NCBI GenBank assembly: GCA_937925595.1
Contig: CALALQ010000276.1
Location: 1-10,843, forward strand
Source: an uncultured Demequina sp.
GTDB taxonomy: Bacteria; Actinomycetota; Actinomycetes; Actinomycetales; Demequinaceae
DNA length: 10,843 nt
Reading direction: 5' to 3'
The position numbers and the translations under genes are program-made. The notes under the pieces were generated by a model. That model saw only the letters and a program-made list of their open reading frames with translations. It made no database searches and was not told the DNA's origin. Below are positions 1-5,132 of this stretch, piece after piece; position 1 is the stretch's first letter, and each line of letters starts with the position of its first letter.

Positions 1-104
1 CCCGCGGACTCGTGCTCCGCCGGCCCGAGGTCCCCCCGCACGCCCACCTCGCCGCCGCCGTCGAGCTGCTCCGCGGCCTCGACTGGCCGCCGCCGAGCGT
101 CTAG
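1..104 (+). CDS. 3' end of an unidentified gene, cut by the window edge
   Basis: The frame starting at base 3 is open to a TAG at 102-104 and has almost only G/C at third positions, as expected of a real gene here. The visible C-terminus includes LRRPEVPPHAHLAAAVELL and ends LRGLDWPPPSV. I do not recognise the family. It does not look like SmpB, whose gene often neighbours ssrA, because it lacks the basic SmpB tail. Its stop codon lies inside the predicted -10 box of the tmRNA promoter, so the two genes are packed tightly. Only about 33 residues are visible, so no function is proposed. Confidence 0.6.
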   Translation, partial: RGLVLRRPEVPPHAHLAAAVELLRGLDWPPPSV

Positions 105-107
105 AAT
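79..107 (+). promoter_or_regulatory. Predicted sigma-70-type promoter of ssrA
   Basis: A -35-like TCGACT (79-84, 4 of 6 to TTGACA) and a -10-like TAGAAT (102-107, 5 of 6 to TATAAT) are separated by exactly 17 bp. Transcription would begin near 114, giving a leader of about 12 nt before the mature tmRNA 5' end at 126, where RNase P is expected to cut. The whole promoter lies inside the 3' end of the preceding gene, and the -10 box overlaps that gene's stop codon. Sequence match only. Confidence 0.6.
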
Positions 108-125
108 GAAAGGGCACGACACCCA

Positions 126-505
126 GGGGACGACAGGCTTCGACGTGGTCGGATCGTGGGGTCGGTTGCGAGTCGAGGTGCCGGAGGCCTCGTAAAAACC
201 GGCACAACACAAATGCGGACAAGAACACCGCTCTCGCGGCTTCCAGCCACGAGTACGCTCTCGCTGCCTAGCCGAAACTAGGTGCGAGCCTCAGCTCCCG
301 GGGCCTACGACGGGATTCAGCTGAGTCATAAGTAGGCTCGCCCTCCGAACGCCCGCCTGAGCCGCCGGAGGGGACTTCTGATCGGGCTGGCCGCTCACAA
401 CCTTGTCGGTGGAGTGAGTGAGAGGCGAGATTCAGACCACCGACTACGCTCGTAGACGCCGGCTTGACGCGACTGCGGACGCGGGTTCAATTCCCGCCGT
501 CTCCA
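126..505 (+). ncRNA. ssrA: tmRNA (transfer-messenger RNA)
   Basis: tmRNA rescues ribosomes stalled on broken mRNAs: alanine-charged and with SmpB, it enters the A site and then serves as template for a degradation tag. The 5' end GGGGACGACAGGCTTCGAC has the typical tmRNA start. Its first seven bases pair with CGTCTCC (498-504), with one G-U, to form the acceptor stem, and A505 is the discriminator. The T arm is GCGGG (481-485), loop TTCAATT, CCCGC (493-497). CCA is not encoded (ACTC follows), so it must be added after transcription. A tag frame opens at 215 and ends with a TAG at 269-271, encoding a C-terminal YALAA typical of tmRNA tags. The total of 380 nt is normal for a one-piece tmRNA. 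Its last bases double as the attachment site of an integrated element. Confidence 0.96.
215..271 (+). other. tmRNA proteolysis-tag reading frame (ADKNTALAASSHEYALAA, stop TAG)
   Basis: The resume codon is taken as GCG (215-217), after the A-rich stretch CACAACACAAAT that commonly precedes resume codons. The frame reads 18 codons, ADKNTALAASSHEYALAA, then TAG at 269-271. The ending YALAA is the classic signal read by ClpXP-type proteases. The tag holds a second, internal ALAA; the DNA repeat CGCTCTCGC occurs at 229-237 and 256-264. The end of the frame is certain. The exact resume codon is inferred from position and known tags. Confidence 0.85.
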
Positions 506-507
506 CT
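493..507 (+). repeat. attL: left copy of the 15-bp integration repeat, within the ssrA 3' end
   Basis: CCCGCCGTCTCCACT covers the 3' half of the T stem, the acceptor strand and the discriminator of the tmRNA. The same sequence with one change (C to T at the fifth base) occurs at 3822-3836. The 3' ends of tRNA and tmRNA genes are well-known targets of tyrosine integrases, and the repeat leaves the tmRNA intact after insertion. Confidence 0.8.
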
Positions 508-512
508 CGTAC

Positions 513-560
513 AACCCGCTGCGCAGGACCTCGAATTCGGGGCCTGTGCGGCGGGTTTTC
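513..560 (+). terminator. Intrinsic terminator of ssrA (current copy)
   Basis: The arms AACCCGCTGCGCAGG (513-527) and CCTGTGCGGCGGGTT (543-557) pair over 15 positions with two G-U pairs, and a T run (TTTT, 556-559) follows at once. The inner segment 529-542 can fold further around the CGAATTCG core. It begins 8 bases after the tmRNA end, as expected for a tmRNA terminator. The sequence closely resembles the hairpin at 3841-3875 outside the other att site. Confidence 0.85.
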
Positions 561-869
561 CCTATCCCGTGGGACGCGCTCCTCACGCTGCCGCGGTCCG
601 GCCTGAGCGTTCGGCCCTCCAGCGAAAGAGACCGGGTGCCCGCGCGGTCTCGTTCTTCAGCCGTCCGCCGGATGGGTCGCGCGCGTCCTGTCTCGGGAGC
701 CTCCCAGCTGCACCGCGAGCGTCCGTCCGCGAGCGAGCTGCTTCGCGCTGCCCGCGCCGCTGGCGCTGGCGGTGCCGCTGGATCGAGCCTCTGCCGCCCG
801 AACCGGGTCGCCTGGTCGTGTGCGCGCTGCTCGGTCGCGCCCGTGCCGCGCCTGGCTGCTCGACACCGC
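561..869. other. Stretch with no convincing gene (island debris)
   Basis: After the ssrA terminator, all frames are either interrupted or show amino-acid content typical of translated GC-rich noise (long runs of Arg, Ala, Ser and Pro). A weak coding stretch in frame 1 near 838-870 reads RAWLLDTA. It may be the start of the remnant that continues in another frame from about 870. No RNA gene, repeat or promoter was identified. Confidence 0.5.
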
Positions 870-1081
870 GCGACGACCGGCTCGAGACGCAGGTGTACGC
901 GGTGAAGCGCTACTTGTTCCGGCTCGGGCACGCGAGCCGCTCGGCGCGGAACGCGACGTCGATCGCGCAGCTCGTCGTCGGGCTCGCGCCGATCATGGGC
1001 TGGGGTCCGGTGCCACGCAGCGGCGCTGCGCGGGCGCGCTTCGTCCGGGCGCACCGGCGAAGCGTGCAGCGCTGGCAGTGA
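870..1081 (+). pseudogene. Remnant of an unidentified gene with a possible helix-turn-helix segment
   Basis: Frame 2 from about 870 to the TGA at 1079-1081 has nearly all G/C third positions and a balanced protein-like sequence, unlike the surrounding debris. It includes RLETQVYAVKRYLFRLGHA, ATSIAQLVVGLAPIMGWG and ARARFVRAHRRSVQRWQ. The last segment resembles the recognition helix of actinobacterial mobile-element HTH or replication-type proteins, which commonly read RSVQRW followed by a few residues; here it stops abruptly. No start codon with a ribosome site fits, and coding seems to enter from frame 1 upstream, so it is treated as a fragment. Coding may also continue after the stop in another frame (LIDGGIHPLDGALLVGGDA, about 1087-1143), but composition there is weaker. 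The function is a guess from general resemblance only. Confidence 0.4.
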
Positions 1082-1286
1082 TACGTCGCTGATCGACGGA
1101 GGGATCCATCCTCTCGACGGAGCGCTTCTCGTGGGCGGTGATGCGCCAGCCACGCGAGCGTTCACTGAGTTCCTCCTGGGGAACTTTCCCATCGCTCGCG
1201 TGGCGCCTCTCGACGACCTCAACGCTCGACGCCCGCACACGGCGCGATGTTTCGACGGTTCCGCTCATTCGTCAGCGGCGTGTTGC
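1082..1286. other. Ambiguous short frames between the remnant and the MFS gene
   Basis: Two overlapping frames are possible. A plus-strand frame reads LIDGGIHPLDGALLVGG and might continue the remnant on its left after a frameshift. A minus-strand frame begins with ATG at 1268, 18 bases beyond the MFS stop codon, and reads MSGTVETSRRVRASSVEVVE. Neither has a clear ribosome-binding site, and third-position GC is lower than in the intact genes of the window. I see no firm gene here. Confidence 0.3.
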
Positions 1287-2474
1287 TCAAGCCGCGCTGG
1301 TGCCTGAGATGGTTGACCGGCTGCGTATGGCGACGGCTGCTGCGAGCAGGGCGGGGATGGCGACGCTCGTCAGCGTGTGATCGGGCCCGCTGGCGGCGAG
1401 TTGGCCGGCGACGAGCGCACCTGCTGCAAGGCCTGCACCGGCCGATGTTGTCAGCCAAGTGAACGCTTCGACAGCGCGGTCGGGCGCGACGACGTCTTCG
1501 AGCAGTTCGAACACTGCGACGTTGAGCAGGCCGTAGCCGAGACCGGCTCCGACGAGCACCACGCTAAGGGCGATCAGCGAGGTGATCGCCAAGCACGCGA
1601 GCAAAGCGAGGGCGACCAGCGCACAGCCGGCGGCGTAGCGCCAGGCCGGGGGCTTTTTCAGTCGTGCGGTTCCTGACCAGAGCGACATGCAGACGCTGCC
1701 GGCGGCCATCGCGGCCAGCGGGAGGGCGGCCGTCTCAGCGGCACCGGTCTCGGCCGCCACGACGGGCGCCGCGACGTCGAGCGCGCCGAATGCTCCGCCC
1801 AAGAGCACCTCGCACAGCACAATCGCCCGTAACCCCGAGCTCTCGCCAAGAACGCCCCACACTCGATGGCCAGCGCGGCCAGCCAGCGGCCGTGACGGGT
1901 CCGGGGCGCCAGCTGCGATCAGCAGCGAACCCATCACGACGCCCGGTCCCAAGACCGCGAGCGCGGCGACCGGCGAGACCAGCACCGCGATCGCGCCGGT
2001 CATCGCCGGCCCGAGAACTTGGCCGGCGTCACCCAAGGCGGCGTTGACCGCGTGGCCGGCACGAGCCAACTCGGGTCCGGTGATCGTCGGCCAGACGGCA
2101 CGGGCGGTGGCGATCAGCGGCGGTATCGACGCGCCAGCGGCCCCGGCCGCAGCGATCAGCAACACGCTGCTCGCCGAGCCCAGACAGCCGAGTACGAGCA
2201 GCGCCAACGCCGCGCTGTGGCCCGCAGCGAACCACGGCAGCACCCGTGGCCCGCGCCGGTCGGCCAGACGGCCGCGCACCGGTGCCAGCAGCGCCGATCC
2301 GGCCGAGAACGCCGCCACAGCAGCGCCGGCCACCGCAAACGAACCGGTCGCGGCTTCAACCGCAAGGACAACGGCGAGACCGTAGCTGGCAAACGACAGC
2401 CAGCCCAATCCGCAGGAGAGCGCCAGCGACCGCGCTCCGGGCAGCGCGAACACCGCGCGGTATGACGAGAGCAT
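1287..2474 (-). CDS. MFS transporter
   Basis: A predicted inner-membrane transporter of the major facilitator superfamily, about 395 residues and near the usual 400. The protein is a succession of hydrophobic Ala/Leu/Val/Gly-rich helices, consistent with about 12 membrane spans. It has the MFS motif A, GRLADRRGPR (about residues 68-77), in the loop between helices 2 and 3, and a basic/polar central loop (near GAPDPSRPLAGRAGHRVWG) separating two halves. The ATG at 2474 is chosen because AGGGG stands 6 bases before it; an in-frame GTG at 2495 would add seven residues (MAGQGCG) but has no better site. The substrate cannot be told from sequence, though drug or metabolite export is the usual role of this type. 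It is the only intact gene inside the ssrA island, transcribed against the integrase remnant, with no regulator next to it. Confidence 0.85.
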   Translation of the reverse strand: MLSSYRAVFALPGARSLALSCGLGWLSFASYGLAVVLAVEAATGSFAVAGAAVAAFSAGSALLAPVRGRLADRRGPRVLPWFAAGHSAALALLVLGCLGSASSVLLIAAAGAAGASIPPLIATARAVWPTITGPELARAGHAVNAALGDAGQVLGPAMTGAIAVLVSPVAALAVLGPGVVMGSLLIAAGAPDPSRPLAGRAGHRVWGVLGESSGLRAIVLCEVLLGGAFGALDVAAPVVAAETGAAETAALPLAAMAAGSVCMSLWSGTARLKKPPAWRYAAGCALVALALLACLAITSLIALSVVLVGAGLGYGLLNVAVFELLEDVVAPDRAVEAFTWLTTSAGAGLAAGALVAGQLAASGPDHTLTSVAIPALLAAAVAIRSRSTISGTSAA

Positions 2475-3073
2475 TCCGCACCCCTGACCCGCCACGACGG
2501 GCGGCTCGTTGACGACACGAACGAGGACGACTGCGCAGCGCCGTCAGGGCACTACGCAGATCGCCGTCACGGCGGCGTCAGGCAGAAGCGAAGCAACACG
2601 TCACGTCGATGGTACGGAGCCACGGCCCTGGGCGAGCCAGCGCGCAAATGGTCCTTCTCGACGGGAGCGCGCATTCTGTGGTCACGACACCGCCAAGAGC
2701 CGCGGTCAGACCAGAGCCAAGCGCCGGTGCGCTGTGAATAGGCGGTGCATACGGCCCTCATGGCCGTGAACCCGTCACCGCCTCACCTGCCCGCGCAGCA
2801 CCGACTCGAGGACCTGATCGTCCGCCAGGCCGAGGCAGAGCTGCTCGACGTCGAACCGCTGAACCTCGGGCCGGGAGCTCCGGCGACCGCCGCGTTGGAG
2901 GCTGAGCGCGGACCGCGGCCGGACGATGCGGCCGGGCGTGGCCGCCATTAGCGGCGTGAGCTGCTGCGTTGGCCGCACCGGGTTCGAGCGCACTCGCCGC
3001 GGTCGAGCTGACACACACGGCGCTGCGCATCGGGCCGCACGCCTCCCCGCTGGCTGCGCGCGTGCTGGCCGGA
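2475..3073. other. Gene-poor, degenerate stretch upstream of the MFS gene
   Basis: No convincing gene is present. Bases 2475-2760 should carry the MFS promoter, but I could not pick clear -35/-10 boxes. Between 2761 and 2951 two opposite short frames share the same wobble positions, so codon composition cannot separate them. The plus frame is a 63-residue reading MAVNPSPPHLPAQHRLEDL. The minus frame ends at 2775 and includes DVEQLCLGLADDQVLESVL. Neither has a visible ribosome-binding site nor a family I recognise. They may be remnants of an integrase-linked small gene (excisionase or regulator), but nothing shows this directly. Confidence 0.4.
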
Positions 3074-3812
3074 CTCGATCTGCTCTCCCGCGTCGATCGG
3101 CCCACTGCCCGTCGGCTCGCTGTGGAATGGCCGACAGCACCACGCGCGGCGCGCGACGATGTTCGGTGACGCGCAGCGGGACGGCTTGATCGCGTCCAAC
3201 CGTTCACGAATCTGAGGCGCCGTGCCCGCGCTCGGGCGAGTACGGACTGCAGTTCCGCGCTCTGCTCATCTTCCTCGGCTACGTCGGCTGCCGCCCGGGA
3301 GAGCTGTGCTGCATCCGCCGCGAGGATCTCGACGTCCAGAAGTCTGAGGTGACGATCCGCTTCGCCCTCGACGGCCAGGGCGGCGAGAAGCTCCCCAAGA
3401 ACGGACGCGCTCGCGTCGTCGCCGTCCCGCCGCCAGCGCTGCAGGCACTGCACGACGTGCCGCCGCGCCTCGACACCCCGTGCCTATCCACACGAGCGGC
3501 GGAAAGCGCCTCTCCAAGGGCACTCTCTCTTACTACTTCCGCGCGGTGCGGCAACGTTGGGCCGGCCGTGACAAGGTCGAGCTCTGCGAGCTGTGCCACG
3601 CGTGCGCAACGCTGCTGATGGAGCGCGGACTGCCACCGCACGTCGTCGCCAACCAGCTCGGCCACACCGACGGCGGCGCCCTCGTCCAACGCCTCTACGG
3701 GCACCCTTCGGAGCGCGGCATGTGCGACCAGGTGCGCCTCTCGTTCAGCGGGTGGGGAGCAACGCAGGAGCACCCCTCGCCGACTTCCCCCGCAAAGCCG
3801 CGCATTTCATAG
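3074..3812 (+). pseudogene. Tyrosine recombinase/integrase, multiply frameshifted
   Basis: Pieces of one phage-type integrase follow in order but in different frames. They are RPTARRLAVEWPTAPRAAR (frame 2, to about 3155), MFGDAQRDGLIASN (from 3159), a short piece around FTNLRRR, the catalytic piece LIFLGYVGCRPGELCCIRRED (3238-3478) and finally HTSGGKRLSKGTLSYYFRAV to the TGA at 3810-3812. This implies at least four frame changes, near 3155, 3200, 3230 and 3478; the one near 3230 probably also lost a segment. The first catalytic Arg (CRPGEL) and the active-site Tyr (QRLYGHPSE) with the LGH box are kept. The box normally read as ELRH is ELCH, so the second catalytic Arg is Cys (codon TGC). The core-binding N-terminus is mostly gone. 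The gene points towards and ends 10 bp before attR, as expected for the element's own integrase. It cannot be functional. Confidence 0.88.
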
Positions 3813-3821
3813 CCCGATGCA

Positions 3822-3836
3822 CCCGTCGTCTCCACT
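3822..3836 (+). repeat. attR: right copy of the ssrA 3'-end repeat
   Basis: CCCGTCGTCTCCACT matches 493-507 at 14 of 15 bases. The match weakens for a few bases and then resumes into the terminator: here 5 bases separate the repeat from AGCCGCCGCACAGGACC, while the left copy has 5-6 bases before ACCCGCTGCGCAGGACC. The similarity thus spans about 38 bp with scattered differences. It does not extend leftward into the T loop, so the duplicated core is short. Confidence 0.8.
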
Positions 3837-3840
3837 GATG

Positions 3841-3875
3841 AAGCCGCCGCACAGGACCTGTGCGGCGGCTTTTTC
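3841..3875 (+). terminator. Displaced (ancestral) ssrA terminator beyond attR
   Basis: The arms AAGCCGCCGCACAGG (3841-3855) and CCTGTGCGGCGGCTT (3857-3871) are perfectly complementary around a minimal centre, so the real loop is the inner few bases. TTTTTC follows on the plus strand. No live plus-strand gene precedes it now, only the broken integrase. Its right arm shares the 12-mer CCTGTGCGGCGG with the terminator behind ssrA. It most likely ended ssrA before the island inserted. It lies 22 bases beyond the 3' end of the minus-strand efeB gene, but the T tract is on the wrong side for that gene. Confidence 0.8.
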
Positions 3876-3896
3876 TTTGCGCGGTCCGGTTCAGGC

Positions 3897-5132
3897 TCAG
3901 GCGGCGAGCCCTGAGCCGATCCAGTCGCCGTCGTCGCGTGCGCCTGCGGGGGCGAGGAAGTACCCGCCGCCGACCGTCGTGATGTAGTCGACCATCGGCT
4001 CCTCGGCGAGCCGGCGCTGGATCGTCGCGAACTGGCGCTCGATGTCCTGGTTGAACGCGACGAAGATCAAGCCCTGGTCGAGGTTGCCGGCCCCGTCGAC
4101 GCCGCGATGGAAGTTGTAGCCTCGGCGGAGGATGCGCTGGTCCGCGGTTCCCGGCGTGCGCGGGTTGGCGAGCCGGATGTGCGAGTCCAGGGCAATCCGC
4201 TCGCCCTTCGGGTCGAGGTCGAAGCGAGGGTCCTCGAATTCGTCCGTGCCACCCAGGGGAGCGCCGCTGACGCGGTAGCGGCCGATCATCGCCTGCTGCT
4301 CGCGCATGCCCACCCGGTCCCAGAACTCGACGTGCATGCGGATCGTGCGCACGACCAGGAACGTCCCGCCGCCCGCCCAGCCGGCAGATCGCGGAATCCA
4401 GACGAGCCGGTCCATCAGCGCGCGGTCGTCGACCGGAGGGTTTGCCGTCCCGTCCCGAAACGCGAACAGGTTGCGGGTGGCGCTCCGGGGCGTCGGCCCG
4501 CGGTCGGCGCTGCGGAAGCCGTCGAGGGTCCAGCGGATCATCATCCGCCCGGCGAGCGTGCGCTGCAGCTCCCGGATTGTGTGCACGACGGTGTCACGGT
4601 GCCAGGCGCAGACCTGCAGCAGGACGTCGCCGCCACTGCGCGCGGGGTCGATCGCGTCGTTCGGGAAGTTCGGCATCGCGGTCAGCCCGGGTGGGCGCTT
4701 GGCCGCCAGCCCGTAGCGGTCGTCGAACAGCGACGCCCCGAACGCGATCGTCACCGTCAGCCCGTCGGGCGGATTGTCCTCGCCGAGGATGCCCGAGTCC
4801 GGCGGCGGCTCGTCGTCCTCTCTGACGCCGACCGCGTCGCCCTGCGTGAGGCTGCGCGCTCGTGCCGACAGGTCGCGCAGCGCCTGCAGCAGGTCGCCCT
4901 GACCCGGCACGACCGCGTCGAGCGCTACGAACGTCGCGTGATCCTGCTGGGGCGTGAGGATCCCGGCCTGGTGCGGGCCGTTGAACGGCACGCGCAGATC
5001 CAGCTGCGGCGCGGGCGGAAGCTCGTCCGCCCGCGGGCCCGCGGCGGTCGCTTTCCCGGCCGCGCCGAGTCCTCCGGCTCCGAGGACGAGCGCGGAGCGC
5101 TGCAGCAGTGTGCGCCGGTCGATCCCGCTCAC
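3897..5132 (-). CDS. efeB: Tat-exported DyP-type heme peroxidase / deferrochelatase EfeB
   Basis: EfeB is the heme peroxidase of the EfeUOB iron-uptake system. It is exported folded by Tat and proposed to oxidise ferrous iron or release iron from heme. The 411-residue product is close to the usual 420. The N-terminus has a Tat motif, DRRTLLQ (residues 5-11), then a hydrophobic stretch ending AGGLGAAGKATAAG. DyP features include the heme-site motif at residues 224-228, here AFRDG where GFxDG is usual, followed by TANP; HIRLANPR with the likely proximal heme ligand His318; and ILRRGYNF (334-341). The start is GTG at 5132, with GAGG five bases upstream. It overlaps the efeO stop as GTGA, implying translational coupling. 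A longer open frame to 5618 is only antisense noise across efeO. Confidence 0.93.
   Translation of the reverse strand: MSGIDRRTLLQRSALVLGAGGLGAAGKATAAGPRADELPPAPQLDLRVPFNGPHQAGILTPQQDHATFVALDAVVPGQGDLLQALRDLSARARSLTQGDAVGVREDDEPPPDSGILGEDNPPDGLTVTIAFGASLFDDRYGLAAKRPPGLTAMPNFPNDAIDPARSGGDVLLQVCAWHRDTVVHTIRELQRTLAGRMMIRWTLDGFRSADRGPTPRSATRNLFAFRDGTANPPVDDRALMDRLVWIPRSAGWAGGGTFLVVRTIRMHVEFWDRVGMREQQAMIGRYRVSGAPLGGTDEFEDPRFDLDPKGERIALDSHIRLANPRTPGTADQRILRRGYNFHRGVDGAGNLDQGLIFVAFNQDIERQFATIQRRLAEEPMVDYITTVGGGYFLAPAGARDDGDWIGSGLAA

Larger units (their letters stand above)
493..3836. mobile_element. Decayed integrative element (genomic island) inserted at the ssrA 3' end
   Basis: The boundaries are the 14-of-15 direct repeats at 493-507 and 3822-3836. 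The inside contains a tyrosine integrase pseudogene ending 10 bp before attR, one intact MFS transporter gene on the opposite strand, and stretches of broken reading frames. Outside the right repeat, a compact block of intact genes resumes. No conjugation, replication or phage structural gene was recognised, so the element was either small or has been eroded to about 3.3 kb. It cannot move by its own integrase. That this is one insertion, rather than several nested events, is inferred. Confidence 0.75.

Noticed and set aside
481..505. Separate tRNA gene at the T-arm-like sequence
   Set aside because: The T arm and acceptor strand belong to the tmRNA; no D arm or anticodon arm lies at tRNA distance upstream.
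395..1240. Minus-strand 281-residue frame covering the tmRNA 3' half and the region behind it
   Set aside because: It runs antisense through the tmRNA tRNA-like domain and is almost entirely Arg, Ala, Ser and Pro, with no ribosome site.
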